DNA from: Bremia lactucae | Taxonomy: Eukaryota > Oomycota > Peronosporomycetes > Peronosporales > Peronosporaceae | DNA: 64,000 bases | Direction of reading: 5' to 3' | NCBI RefSeq assembly: GCF_004359215.1 | Contig: NC_090627.1 | Span: 1,306,659 to 1,370,658, forward strand | Part shown: in pieces, positions 1 through 11,771 of the stretch | Layout: every line of letters begins with the position of its first letter | How positions within the stretch are numbered: the stretch's first letter is position 1 | Made by a program: the position numbers and the translations under genes | The notes under the pieces: generated by a model | What the model was told of the DNA's origin: nothing | The model's input: only the letters and a program-made list of their open reading frames with translations | The model's database searches: none

Positions 1-1109
1 AAAATCAAGCAGATCTGCGTACTCGTCACAGAGGACGATTACGTAATCGACATTCGGTCAGCGGTAATTTTTGCAGAGAACGAACGAGTTCTCAGCAGCT
101 CATCGATGGACGAAAGTGTCCTCGATGTGAAGACTCGGATTGAAAGATACAGAACTCAATCTTGGGAGTCACTTAAGACAAATCCCTTATACAAGGATTT
201 GAGTGAATATAGGAATGTATTCCCTGAAACAGTTCCATGCGAGTTTTTTAAGGATAAAGGCACTCGACATGAGATCAAGCTCAAACCGGGCTCGAAGTAC
301 TGTGTCATGAAGCAGTGGCTACTGCCTCGTGAATAAGCACTTGCGATCGATAAATTCTATATCGATCAATTAAAAGCGGGCCGTGAAAGGGAGTCGACCT
401 CCCCACATAGCTCTCCGACCTTCTGTGTGCGAAAGGCCACCGCAGAGTGGCGGATAGTGCACGCATTTAATGTACTGAATGCTGCAACGGTACCAGCTCA
501 AACGCCGATACCTAGAAAAGACGTAACCATAGATGATCTGTCTAAGAGTACGATCTTTTCGTCTATGGATCTGATGTATGGATTTTATTAGATCCTTATG
601 CGTGAACGCACAGCAGTGACCACTCCCAGCGGGATGCTCTGGGAATGGCTAGTAATACCATATGGGCTTAATAAAGCCCCTGCAACATTCAACAGAGGCA
701 TAACGAATCTATTGAGACGGGTGCGAGAATTCGCACCGAGTTACTTCGACGATGTATTCGTCCTTAGCTGGGACATAGACGGTAAGACGGACGTGGAAGC
801 TCATAGAACTCACATTCGTCAGGTTGTTACACTTATTCGAAAGCATAAATTGTACAAAAATCTCAATAATTTATATTCGCTGCAAGCGAAATATCACTTC
901 TTGGGTGCATTGTCGGTAAACACGGCGTGAGCCCTGATCCCGAAAAGATCAAGGCAATCACCGACTGGCCAGTTCCAGTCGATGTCAAGGGACTTAGAAA
1001 GTTCCTTGGATTAGCGGCTTACTTGCACAAGTACTCTTGCAATTATGCAGAGATGACAGTTGATCTCTCTCGTCTCTTGAAAAGACGAGAAATGGCAATG
1101 GAACGCTGA
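1..1109 (+). pseudogene. Gypsy reverse transcriptase remnant
   Basis: Three broken frames together cover the RT. At 1-336 the RT entry region reads FPETVPC...RHEIKLKPGSKYCV and ends in a stop after LPRE. At 598-930 the palm contains SGMLWEWLV, KAPATFN and the catalytic box YFDDVFV, so the aspartates themselves survive. At 927-1109 another frame gives SPDPEKIKAITDWPVP and KFLGLAAYLHKYS, the RT to RNase H connection. The YFDD box and the GLAAYLHKYS segment are Gypsy hallmarks. The first 60 bases resemble 6710-6760, another copy of the same family. Confidence 0.9.
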
Positions 1110-1560
1110 TTACCAGCGTTCTTTTAAAGGTGTCAAGCAAAGCTTGATGCAATCGACCATTTTGGCGATTGCAGATCAAGACAGAACGTTTGATGTGGTC
1201 TGTGACGCCGGCGATTTTGCACTCGGCTGTGCGTTAATGCAATGCGATATAGACGGCGCGGAGCGCGTCGTCTGTTACCAATCGCGTCAGCTACAACCAG
1301 CTAAACGCAATTACCCAGTGCATGACAAGGAACTCCTTGCCATGAAAGATGCACTGGTTAAGGGTAGGGTCCATTTCCTCGGAGATAGACCTTTCATCGT
1401 TTATACTGACCATGCGTCATTATGCACGGCCGTAAACAGCCCACACCTCTTGCAAAGATTGGCGAGGTCGCTATTCTTCTTCGCGGAGTATAATTTTTCT
1501 GTGGGATATAAACCAGGATGACTTAATGTCGTCGCTGATGCGTCATCACGCCGACCCTCG
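1110..1560 (+). pseudogene. Gypsy RNase H remnant
   Basis: The open frame at 1144-1521 has the RNase H signs of Gypsy elements: VVCDAGDFALGCALMQ around the first aspartate, NYPVHDKELLAMKDAL with the glutamate, and FIVYTDHASL with the next aspartate. It ends with FFAEYNFSVGYKPG before a stop. Further decayed codons for ADASSRRPS follow at about 1530-1560. It is separated from the RT by a frameshift. Confidence 0.88.
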
Positions 1561-1608
1561 AGCCGGCTGCGCATTCGAACAATGAAAATAATCCCACCGT
1601 TGCAACAC

Positions 1609-2410
1609 TCATTTCAAGTGTTCCGTCATCAACCTTAGTTGATGACATAAAGAAGGTCTACGCAGATAATAAGGACCTTCTGCGTTTAACGGATCATCCG
1701 ATGAATCTATCCGAAAAATCTTTAAAAGATGTACCGGCCTTATATCTATCGTCATCTGATCGATACACAACACGCAACGGCTTAATGTATTACACAGCCG
1801 TTGCCGGCGACACTCCACCTGTCGTCGCCCCAACTCACAATGATTTGCGCTTGCGCATCATGTATGAGTGTCCCGATGCACAAATAAGTGGGCATCGTGG
1901 ACGTAAAAAAACTTATTTCACAGTAAGTCGCGACTTTCACTGGCCCCGCCAGTATCAGTTCGTGCGTAAGCACATTCATGCTTGCGAGGTATGTAAACGG
2001 GTGACGCCTAGCCCTTCATCTCGTGCACCTCTTCAACCTCTACCACTTCCGGCAGAGTGTTGGCAGTTCGTATCTATGGACTTCGTCTATGGATATCCCG
2101 AAGACGACCACAAAAACAAATGGAATCCTTGTTTTTGTAGACATATTCAGCAAGATGGTACATCTTCCTGCAGTATCAGAGTCGATCACGGCTCCGAGCT
2201 GTGCCAGTGTCTTTATCGACACGGTATTCAAACTCCACGGGTTACCCCGTTAATTGGTCTCGGATACATATCCAAGATTTACGGCGGAGTTTTGGCAATC
2301 CGTGTTCCGATCTTTCGGAACACGGCTAACTATGTCAACTTCTGATCATCCAGAGACAGATGGTCAGACGGAACGCATTAATTGCGTCCTCGAAGAGATA
2401 CTTCGAGGTT
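1609..2410 (+). pseudogene. Gypsy integrase remnant (zinc-binding and catalytic core)
   Basis: Frame 1701-2345 carries the H2C2 zinc-binding part (histidine-rich ISGHRGRKKTYFTVSRDFHWP, then CEVCKRV) and the start of the catalytic core, FVSMDFVYGYP with the first catalytic aspartate. At about 2110 the frame shifts and the core continues in another frame (ILVFVDIFSKMVHLPAV ... IDTVFKLHGLPR). TDGQTERIN-like codons with the last core residues lie near 2355-2385. No single frame covers the domain. Confidence 0.88.
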
Positions 2411-2836
2411 AAGTCCAATCGTATCTAAATTGCAGCGAGTTTTTACCGATGGTCGAATTAGCTATCAATAATTCGGTGCATGCGTATACAACGCATACAC
2501 CGTTCTTCGTGAATGGCTTACGCCATCCACGCTGACCCACCCAATTTAAGGGATCCTTTAGTTTAAGGGGGGGGGGGGGGACGCGTACGAGCAAATCCAT
2601 TTGTGGCTGATGCTCATCACGCGTCGAAGTTACAAACGACGCGAATGCTGTCGATGTCGAAGCAATCGACATCGAAGATGAGAAAACTCTCATGGCAGTG
2701 CGCACAAAACGCACTGAAAAAGACAATTGAAATGAGTCAGCAGAGAAATTTCTGCTGACTCGAGAATCAGTAATCCGCTCCGTACAGGATTCCATTGCTA
2801 ACGCTGTGGATCGTTAGAAACTGATAGCAGACAAAC

Positions 2837-3298
2837 ATGAAAAAAAACGCAAACGTTCTTTCATTTAAAATTAATGACCTAGTAATTCTCTTTACGGTAT
2901 ACTTACCTAAGCGTAAAGTCACTAATGTGAGTAGCAGTAAACTACCACCCAAGTTCATTGGGCATTTCCGTGTACTGCATCGCAGAGGCAATGCGTACAC
3001 GATAGAATTGCCACGTGGGATGCGAACGCATCCTAGGTTTTACGTTGGTCGGCTCCGCCCGACCATCAGTACGCAACTTCTTCCGATGACGGACCCTTTT
3101 CAAGAATCCTTAAAAGATTTTTGTGGTCACGAGCCAGATTCTCATGCTGATTTTATAGATTCTCATGTCGGGTCCAAAGATCCTCGAAAACGCGATGAGC
3201 TGACGACACCTCATCCGGAAGAGCGTGATAATTCCGTTCGTACTCCAACATGGAGTACGCACTCTTCCAACGGTCTTTTAACCGTTCGACATGATTAG
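2837..3298 (+). pseudogene. Gypsy integrase C-terminal region
   Basis: This 153-residue open frame has the usual end of oomycete Gypsy integrases: KINDLVIL..., LPPKFIGHFRVL (the GPF/Y-like region), AYTIELPRGMRTHPRFYVGRLRP, then a low-complexity acidic tail. No chromodomain is visible after it. The frame closes at 3298, overlapping the antisense open region described separately. Confidence 0.8.
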
Positions 3299-4690
3299 CC
3301 TGCACCGTCTGCTCTAACGAGCGACGCTTACCGCGCTCGTGATCAAGTACCTCCTCCAAATCCTGGAGGAAGCAATCGAGTTTGTTGATCTTCGACTCTA
3401 GATCCGACACATGGGTCGTATCTAATTTCCCCTCCTCCGCCACAACCATTGGTGGATTTCCACGGTGGTCAGCGTTTTCTTGTGGAACGCATTCAAAAAC
3501 CACCGTGATATGAAGGGGTAGCTAACGAGTTTTCTTGTTCGCTGGCACGAAAATCCACCTTCAGATGACAGCTGGGAACGAGGTTCTCAGCTGGTTGTTG
3601 ACGTGAGGGCCTCGCCAGTATTACGTGACCCATCCGATGGATCAGAAGGTCCATAGGAAAACACGCGCCCTTGGCGCCTGTAAATCGATTGCAAAACGTC
3701 AATTGCATCGCGTATCTCGATAGAGATGCGAGCCCTTCTCCAGGGCGAAGAAAGTGAAAAGACACCCCTATTAACTCGCTTGGTGTTGTCAACACAACAC
3801 GGACAGGGATCACCCCACGTGAGGCATGGAAGCCCATCCTCACGTGACAACCGATTCAATTAATACCTTGCGCCGGTTGGAGTTCGTTTCTTGAATCTAA
3901 CGCGATTCGCGTTAAGTCTTTGAAGCCAGGCTTCGCGTCCAATGCCTTTGACATTGCGAATGAATGCGCTCCAGGCTTGCATAAGCGAGACTTTATCTCG
4001 CTTATTGTTACCCATATACCACCGATGATTGAAAAAAGCATCGAAAGAAAAATCTCCCACAGCGCGAAAATTCTTCGCGCTGGGATCAAGGCCATGAAGC
4101 TTTGTCGCAATAAATAAGGAATATTTATTGTGAGGAGTAGTCTCTCCAGACAAGCTATTAATTAGCTGCTCGGGCAGAAGCCACGGATTCTTGTGAGAGC
4201 AAGACGAGACATTTTAGTGTCTACGATCCTCTGAGGGTACCCACTGAAGCAGGGGTACCACAAGAACTTTTATTACGATGGCTTACGCCATCGTCATCAC
4301 CACTCACAGAAATATGTGCGGGTGACGGCACGAGAGACGGTACTGGCGATGAGAAAGCATCCTCATCGTCGAAACCAAACATGCTGTAGCGAATGCTACC
4401 AGCACGTCTACTCGAATGAGCCCCCTAATTCGAAGGCTCATAGTCAGCCGCCTGACGATGATCAGGCGACTGTTCTGTTCTCTCCGAGTCGGCCATTTCG
4501 TCCGACTCGCATTCGTGGTCGACCTCCAAAGAGAGGTCGGATTCACGTGGTGTATCACCACGTGCACCCGCAACATTTAAAATTGCGGGGAAGTTGACAC
4601 AGACGTTCCGTCTGCCGTAAGAGATAACAGTGCGTCACCCGCGGCTGCACGAACCGCAGCCGAAGGCGCCGCACAATCAGCACCCGCATG
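3153..4690 (-). pseudogene. Broken long antisense ORF between pol and 3' LTR of family E
   Basis: Read on the minus strand from about 4690 down to 3153, this stretch gives a chain of protein-like segments joined by a few stops and frameshifts. The first is an acidic stretch (ESDLSLEVDHECESDEMADSE), then SMFGFDDEDAFSSPVPSL. A basic and aromatic segment follows at 4153-3860 (NFRAVGDFSFDAFFNHRWYM ... WLQRLNANRVRFKK), then 3859-3587. Last is a coiled-coil-like segment at 3503-3153 (LESKINKLDCFLQDLEEVLD). The sense strand of pol is the other strand. I do not recognise the product. It could be an accessory protein gene of the element or an inserted sequence. Confidence 0.45.
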
Positions 4691-4804
4691 AATTTGATCT
4701 TCATGCGATAGAATAAAAATGATATTTCTGATCAATCAACACCGTTTTTAATAAAGTGGTCTTATAGTGACCACTCTACCCATGACAGTCAGAGTGATTG
4801 TCGT

Positions 4805-4818
4805 TAAAGGGAGGGTGA
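4805..4818 (+). other. Polypurine tract
   Basis: The purine run AAAGGGAGGGTGA sits directly before the TG that starts the 3' LTR, the expected place for the plus-strand primer of reverse transcription. A very similar run precedes the 3' LTR of the unrelated family A element near 24300-24317 on the minus strand. Confidence 0.6.
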
Positions 4819-5230
4819 TGTAACGCAAAGGTTGTTTATTAATATATCATCTTAAAGGTAACTAATATTTGGAGAATAATATTTCAAATGGTAATATTCT
4901 ATAAGCTTATCCATTGGTAGATATAGACCATTCTATCTACTTTCTCCGCGGTCCAGTCAGCGCTGGACGCGCGCAAAGAGAAAGACAGATAAGACGTTTA
5001 GTACATGCTTTGTATAAGTTTATAATTAAGTTAGTATTAAGTAGATAGACAAGAAGAACTTAATTATATTAATACAGTTTTTGATTAACCCTCTTTAAAG
5101 CAAGTGCTTTAAAGCGAGTCTTCCTCTGCACATACTAGTGTTTGTGAAGTGACGTGAGGCACCACTCGCACTGACGCAGTGCGAAGCGGACTTGTACTGA
5201 AGCAGTACAAGTCGGCAGTGCCCCGTCACA
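4819..5230 (+). repeat. 3' LTR of family E1/F element
   Basis: A 412 bp LTR starting TGTAACGC and ending CCCCGTCACA, so its ends form short inverted repeats (TGTAACG/CGTCACA). It follows a polypurine tract. A partial copy of its first about 150 bp lies at 32005-32155, sharing the TTTATTAATATAT and ATATTTGGAGAATA stretches. Confidence 0.7.
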
Positions 5231-5934
5231 TTATGAGAGTGTGTTCGTTGTATCGCCGTGCAGTCACATACGTTTATCTATACGCTTCGAGGTCATCAAA
5301 TGACAGCTCGGCGTTCATCTTCTTAAACGTCGGAATAGCTAGCGCTTACGGCTTCGCAAGACGCCATCAAAGTGCTATTATTTTCTTATTAAATCTTGTG
5401 AACCGATCAAAATACCAGGACGCCCTTATTAATAAAGACACCTTGTTTGTTTGCAATTATTTGCTGAGTTTTTTTCCGGTACCGCGCGGCCGCAAAAAGC
5501 GCCCATCTACACGTAGGAGTAGTTTTGTCGTCCTATGCGTATAAGCCTAAATCTCCATCGACAACTTTTCTTGCTGATAGTTACGGACCCAAGCATACCT
5601 CAAGCCGAAGTTAGTTGTTATTGTTTGACCTTCATCTAAGTCATCCTTATGCGAAGTACTTGCGCTAGATCGTATGTCATCTTCCAACAGCATGTAATTA
5701 TACCCCTTATTCCCGTTACACGTCTCCTGCTCATCAAGTGATTTCAAATTTACCCAAGGTTGCCCAACATCGTCTTATTAACTTTAATTTTGTGTACTAA
5801 AAAAAAAACTAATTCAATGTGGAAGAATTCAATATCGATTTATATCTTTCACATACTATCGTTTCTTCTTCATTGATGACGTGACGAGTCAGCAAAGGCG
5901 TGTAGCTACGGCTCATCAATTATTAAGACAGCTG
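5231..5934. other. Intergenic, nothing recognised
   Basis: A short open frame crosses from the LTR to 5544, but its product is low complexity and looks like no family. I see no gene, RNA or repeat in this stretch. Confidence 0.5.
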
Positions 5935-6330
5935 TAAGAACTAAAGCCAATGAGCGAATTTATTTACATGGAATGATCGAGCGTTTCAAGGCGCAAATCG
6001 TGGCCCAAAAGTATGGAGTCGACAACGAGGAGACATTGCGTCAGTGGCAAAGTTCATTTCGATTCGTATTGTACTGAGTATGGCTGCCAAGCACAGGTTG
6101 ACGCAACATCAATGTACGTGAAGATTGCATTCTGAAGGAGGTACTGAATGAAGATTTTTACATGCAGCAGCCCGAAGGATTTATTAGCGTGGACAGCCCG
6201 AACCATGTGTGCAAACTCAAGCGGTCGCTCGGCCACGTGCTTGCAGCGTCGAAGGTCTACCATTACGACGTGGACATAGTTACCGTGTGCTCAAGCACAG
6301 GCAGCATCGAAGTTCGACACTCAAAATAGT
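5935..6330 (+). mobile_element. Ty1/Copia reverse transcriptase fragment
   Basis: The plus strand encodes, in two frames, the conserved start of Copia RT: RFKAQIVAQKYGVDNEET, then a frame-shifted MAAKHRLT, then LNEDFYMQQPEGFISVDSPN and VCKLKRSL. These match the usual KARLVAQGF...YGVDYEETF, EIYMQQPEGF and CKLKKSLYGLKQ blocks. Stops at about 6076 and 6136 kill it. It is the only clear Copia piece in the window. A scrap with IVAQKYG codons near 58635 may be another. Confidence 0.75.
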
Positions 6331-6479
6331 TGAGTGGTACAAAAAATGTGCTTGCTGATATAGCGACATTCATTTTTTTTGAAACGCCCGTCTATACGAG
6401 ACAATTCGAAATCCTTGACCGACTGGAGTGTCGATCGTAATGGATCTTGTTGTGGTTGCGCAACTACAGCTACAGAAGT

Positions 6480-6780
6480 TGGGGAGGTTGCTTACCAAAC
6501 TAATAGGAGGTACATAAGTCTCCAAGACTCTGAAGGATCCCAGGTACCTTAAGAAATTCTAAAGAGAAAACTGTGACATTAAATTTCTTAGTAAACAACA
6601 GATCAAGTTTAGGCGCTTATACACTTGATCTGACAGCGCCTCAGAAGTTAGCTTCAGGAATAACGCATTTGCCAACACTGAAACGTTTCTTGATTAATCT
6701 GTGTAGTGGCAAAGTAAAGCAGATCTGCGTTCTTGTCACAGATGACCTGTGCTTGTGCACAGCAGTCGCAATCTGACTCC
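6480..6780 (+). mobile_element. Gypsy family E fragment (protease-RT linker)
   Basis: The 67-residue open frame at 6573-6776 ends KVKQICVLVTDDLC. Its DNA closely matches the first bases of the window (KQICVLVTEDD...), the segment just before RT in element E1. It is an isolated plus-strand piece between the Copia scrap and a minus-strand Gypsy element. Confidence 0.6.
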
Positions 6781-6859
6781 ACAGTTTGATGAGTTGTCAC
6801 TCTGTGGTCTTATGTAGTCGTGCTAACGACCGTACAAGTGAGACCAACGCACTCACTCG

Positions 6860-7020
6860 TAAGACACCCACAAGCTTGTTGACGCTCCAAGACGCCCATT
6901 AGATGACCATGCACGAGGGATAGGCATCGTCACGGATTCATGCTGCCAGTTTATGCGTGGCTCGTACTTTTTGAGCCATGGTAATCGAAGGTTGACAGCA
7001 GATTTGTTATCTAAATTCAG
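6860..7020 (-). pseudogene. Gypsy protease C-terminal remnant
   Basis: Minus-strand codons read LNLDNKSAVNLRLPWLKKY then EPRINWQHESVTM. This is the block after the aspartic protease core, normally GMPWL..YEPRINW. The catalytic DSGA part is not seen. Confidence 0.6.
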
Positions 7021-8628
7021 TACGGTGAAATCCCCTTAACGTGTAATGAATACCAGCTACTCGCTTCTTTACTGTCATCCTCGTTAGAGGTGTATCTTGC
7101 TCAACGTAATTGATTAAGCCTGCGATCTTCTAGCGATTGTCGTCAAATGAATTATTTGACGACCCACAATCGACTAGGGACTTAAGTGGCAACTTCTTTG
7201 TCACTTATATTTACAAAGTATTAAGGTTAACTTCATCACCTGCAGCAGTTACACACAATTCTTGTGTTGGAGGAGCAACTTTCGTCAAAGGATTTGCAAA
7301 TTCTTTTGACGCTGCTGGATCAGTAGGGCACTTTGCACGTGCTCACCCCAACCATTTTTTGACGATCCGCCTTGCAGTTGTAATTTAACATGTTTCGGAT
7401 CCGCTTCCTCCGCAATTCTAAGCGAGAGGTCGTTGTCTCGCTCAGTGTTTCTATGCAGTGAGCGTGGCGCCACACTCATAGGCGTAGTGATCTGTCTTTT
7501 AACAGCGATAATAAGTTTGCAAATGCTTGCAATTTGAAGAGCGGCATTTCTCGCTATCGACATACGAGAGGTCCTTTGTTTGTCGGGACCTCCAATTTCT
7601 TGTCGTTTCGGAGGACGATAAGCATTAGAGTGGACGAAAGCCTGTTTCAGGCTACGTACTCCTGTTCCGATACAAAGGACGCTTTCCTAGCGTTTTTAGC
7701 TCTAACCGGAAGAGGTGGTCTTGATAGGACCATCCGCAAGACCCTTATGAACACGGCAACCCTGTTATTTCATGCATGAATTCACTCGCAATACAACTCA
7801 AAAGGTATCGTGTGTGCTGGGCATAAGCGTTGAGGTCACGCATGCCCAGTATAAAATCCAAGAGCTTTGCTTGAACCCTGAATTAGGCACGTGGGGGCTC
7901 AAAATTTTGCCTGAGCCGGTTCATAAAGACCTCACACGATCCAAATACATATGAATCTTGAAACTTGAGCCACAAGGCTCGCAACTAGGCACCTCCAGCC
8001 AAGTTGGACATACTAAGCTTAACTTTTATCCATCTTCATCGACGCGGCAAGCTTTAATGGCGTCCTCTAATTCGACAAACGATTTGAAGAGATTCGCCTT
8101 TGACTCTCTTAAACTTAGAGATTGCGATCTTTGAGCTTTTGGGCACACATCCGGTCATTCCGAGTGATCCGTGTCATTTCCAAATGAGACCGCGAAGGGT
8201 ATGAAAGCGAGGACGCCGATCGATGCATTCGATGCAAATATTCATACACGCTGTGAAGGAACGTAGCAACATAGGAAAAGCTGCATTGGTTGATTTCTGA
8301 GTTGTGGCATTGGTGGCCCGTTTATGGCCCATGTGCCCGAGCGATGTAAGGTACGCGAAAGCGTCGGCCAAACACAAACGGGTCGTAAAGCTTGAGCCCT
8401 TAGACCCAAGATTTGGCACGTCCAGCCAAGTTGGACCTGCCAAATTTCGCTTTCGTCGCATCAACATAGATGTGGCGAGCTACGATGGCGTCGTCGAATT
8501 CGACAAATTATCTTGAGAGGGAGTCGCGTTCGACTGCCTCGAACTTAAAGATTTCGATCTTCAAGCTTTCGAACAGATGCGAAAGCGTCCGTCCGCTAGC
8601 AGATTGTAATTTCTGCTGTCTCAACACT

Positions 8629-8820
8629 TTAAAGTGTTGAGCACCCTGTTCTCTCAACTACACAGCGTGTTGAGATCCGTGTTGTTGAAGCAAGGTTATT
8701 TTTTCCTCGGACCCCGTCGAGTTCACGTTGCATGAAATCGGCTATAACCACATGTTGGTCGTTTCTTTGTATAGCCAACAACATGGCGCTATCTGCTGGC
8801 CCGCCTACGGCCGAACTCAT
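8629..8820 (-). pseudogene. Gag N-terminal remnant
   Basis: The minus-strand frame gives SAVGGPADSAMLLAIQRND then QHVVIADFMQREL, an amphipathic gag start just downstream of the 5' LTR. The same block, more decayed (AMIFALQNDDHYAIIAEF), is found on the minus strand near 23280-23350. Confidence 0.55.
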
Positions 8821-8985
8821 ACGTTCTCATGCTCTCCAGTTAAGGTCAGTTAAATGAGTGAATCTTTCACGTGTTGCGTAGAAGCCTTCTGGAGGGGCTT
8901 AAAAGCTCCCAACTACTTCATCCACCATGTTCACGCTGGATGGAACGTGCGTAGGCCGTTAGACAGACTACAAAGTGCCTCCAGG

Positions 8986-9492
8986 TGAAACGGGGCACCT
9001 TTCGCTGGTACTGATAACAATACTAATCAGCCTATTCTTATAAGAGTGAAGGGGAGATGACTCGATTACTTCCCGTACACGACGTACAGAGGAAGGTTAC
9101 ACATAGCTAAGAAGTCTTGGCTACTTAAGGTCGATACTAGGGCTTTATATACAGAAAAAGTAAAATTGTATTGATATATTAAGTTCCTACGGAACGATCT
9201 TCATCTACTGATTCTAGTATATTAATAACTAACTATGTAAGGCGCCTCATTCCGCCCGCCTTGTGTCTTGCAACGATTGGCGGGTTGATTTAAACTGGAA
9301 TCAACTAATGAACAGAACTGTTAAGTTGCTGCTACAATATTTTTGAATTTGATAATATTGTAACTATTAAGTCAAAAGTTAAGAATGCATGATAAAATTT
9401 TGTACTGCTTCATTTATTTCCTCTACATAAAAATAATATTTGATATTCGTTTGATAGGAAATAATATGTATGTAATTGGACACCCCGTTACA
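8986..9492 (-). repeat. LTR of element E2 (507 bp)
   Basis: It runs from TGAAACGGGGCACC to GACACCCCGTTACA on the plus strand, so its ends are inverted repeats of about 12 bp. It is similar along its whole length to 59847-60351 and 57459-57942. Gag lies to its left on the minus strand, so it is the 5' LTR of that element. Confidence 0.8.
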
Positions 9493-11290
9493 GTAATCCT
9501 GCTCCCCTTCATTCCTCTGTTCAAAGAAGCACAATCAGGTTGAAATGACCATTACAGGCTTCTCATGAATTGAACACGAGTTGCGCAACTTTATTGTTGA
9601 TGTTGCTTTAGCTGTTGAGCCATATGAAGATGACCAGTTTTAGCCGCTTTATCTATTGATATGAAATGATGCGGTAGAGGTGCATGCCATCTTATGAATT
9701 TTCAGCTGTCCACTCTAGCTACTTCAGAAATGCTACGTAATCGTACCATCCATTTCGGCTGAACTAATTTGAGACGTGCGCATGAAACCACTTAAGCAAA
9801 TTAATTGATCATGATCACCAGCAGTTTGCTAGTTCTATCTAAGTGTGCTGTTATTATTTAAAACTTCTAAGCCTCTCGACTACTCGTAGTTGTCAATTAT
9901 TTGAAGCAACGTGCAAATTGTCAATAATTAATCTTAACACGAAGCATGATGAAGCAATATAAAGATGTAATTTAATCTGCATCATCTATTCACGAGGACG
10001 AGCTGTGGAAAGAATGTATTATTGAGGCGTTTTCTAGCGTTCGATTCCAGTTGCCATTATGACGGCCTAATTCTTGCAACATTTTCCACGCATGACGTAG
10101 TGGCAGTTTTATTAGTAAATTCAACTACGTCAAAAGATATAAATACATATGCATAACTGTCTCCACCTATGTTTTTGGTTTTAGAATTTCAAGGAAGGTA
10201 TACCTATACATGATAGGCTCAAATATACTCAGAACACTTACTAGTCCGTTTAAGATATATTCCAACATGAAGTAAGCCACACTATGAGATTCATATACAC
10301 TATGATTGGCAGAGTAGATACCTGTTGTGATAAGCGTATGAAAATTCTTAGGATAGGACCTAGATAGTTCGAGAGAAATTCTTGTTGAACACTGGGCAAT
10401 CCGTAAGCACTCAGCTCGATCAATCACGTCTCAATTAGCTTTTAACGGGAACAACTCCTTCTCTTCTAGTTGCTCTCCGCCAAAACTTCACTGTCAGAGT
10501 ACAATCAGCTTTCTCAACGTTTAAGTGTTACATCGCCTTTAAATGAAGCCACTTTGCAACTATGAGAAGTCAATTACAATAGCACGTTCCATTGATTAGA
10601 GTCATTTGTACTTTTATAAAAGCTTAACTTACTGTAGAACACCTACAGGAACATGCTCCGCTGCAATCATCTGGCTAGCTTGTCATAAATTGATAGAAAT
10701 CAGGTGAATGTGGATACAGCTGGTGCGTGCTTGTCTATCTTGCTCTCAAGAGCCACATCACGATGAACACACCACTTTCCGGGGGGGGGGGCGCGGATCT
10801 GTCTAGGACTCTGGTATTCATTGAAGCACGCACATATCATACGGCTGCTTGGGCGCTTCCTTTTAGACTGGCAACGAATTATCAAAATGAAACTGGAAAG
10901 GGATTGCGAAGCACCTTTCGCATATGCTAATGTGATACATTGGTACGAAGACGTAAAGCGAACCATCATTTCAATACTTCACGACATGAATATGATTCCT
11001 AAAATATAGTAATCGACCCTGTTGTGCTGCTCACACAAATATGTATCTGCGTATTTGCTGAGGACATAAGAGCTTCTTCAGTAAATTATTGCAGCACTAT
11101 TCAGAAATTTGGCTTATGATTTATTTATTATTTTTTCTGACCAAATTGTTGAGTGAGTACTGTCGAGGCAAAAGCAAATGCTGCCTAGCAGGAACACAAC
11201 ATATTTTGCTTTTGCAATATGTGGTTGATTGCCGGTTCGGAAATCTTCGCTTTGCATTCAAAAAATGAATGCTTATAATACTTTCTACTC
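9493..11290. other. Intergenic, AT-rich, no gene recognised
   Basis: Only short unrelated open frames are present on both strands. A run of 11 G lies at 10781-10791. I see no coding, RNA or repeat signal I can name. Confidence 0.5.
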
Positions 11291-11436
11291 GTTTTACGGA
11301 TAGAACAAAGATGTGAAGTCCAAAGTGTCGCCACCGTCAGATTGTATTTATGGATAAGAATTCTGAATATTACTATATAAAGTAATATCCTCCAACCTTT
11401 AAGTGTTAATTTCATAAAACGATACACCCCGTTACA
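11291..11436. repeat. LTR end remnant
   Basis: It ends in GATACACCCCGTTACA, the terminal signature of the E-type LTRs, after AT-rich sequence with AATATT runs like those before the end of the other copies. The left limit is approximate. Confidence 0.5.
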
Positions 11437-11771
11437 CTCAAGTACTAGTTTGGTGCCGAGTTAGGTTACAAAATGTAAATTTGGAATAACCTCCTTGTTT
11501 TGTTTTTCTTTCTAAACTTTAATTTTTAATTGATTCGCAACTGATTATATCTCGTGACCCTATCCTCAATAGAACCGAAAGAATCGGTGACTTTTATTTC
11601 CTTTTTCTTTTCACACTCGTGCGATCTTGCTATTTGTAACACAAGTACGGACATGTTACATAATCTAAGTCCAATGAACCAATCATACTCGCTATCACCC
11701 AGTAAAATTTATTTTTAGCCAATCCGAAGTACTAGAATAGCCCACAAAAGCACGGCAACTCGCAATAACCC

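Larger units (their letters stand above)
1..5230 (+). mobile_element. Degraded Ty3/Gypsy element (family E1), 5' part outside the window
   Basis: The order on the plus strand is reverse transcriptase, RNase H, integrase, integrase C-terminal region, then about 1.4 kb of antisense open sequence, a polypurine tract and a 3' LTR. RT-RH-IN order is the Ty3/Gypsy order. Frameshifts and stops break the polyprotein at about 336, 925, 1110, 1521 and 2110, so it cannot make a working pol. A run of 14 G at 2567-2580 lies inside the integrase region. The 5' LTR, gag and protease would lie upstream of base 1. Confidence 0.9.
6781..9492 (-). mobile_element. Degraded minus-strand Gypsy element E2 (5' LTR, gag, protease)
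   Basis: On the minus strand the order is LTR (9492-8986), gag N-terminus (8820-8629), decayed gag (to about 7260) and a protease-like piece (7020-6860), after which the element is cut off. RT and integrase are missing. The gag start resembles the piece at 23160-23600, so both belong to one family. Confidence 0.7.

Noticed and set aside
2567..2580. Run of 14 G inside an integrase remnant, and a run of 11 G at 10781-10791
   Set aside because: Could be sequencing or slippage noise; nothing around them suggests a function such as G-quadruplex control of a gene.
5179..5544. 121-codon plus ORF overlapping the end of an LTR
   Set aside because: Crosses the LTR boundary and has no family signs; chance frame.
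10700..10969. Overlapping ORFs on both strands around 10.7-11.0 kb
   Set aside because: Low complexity, no conserved motif, no splice sites joining them to a longer frame.
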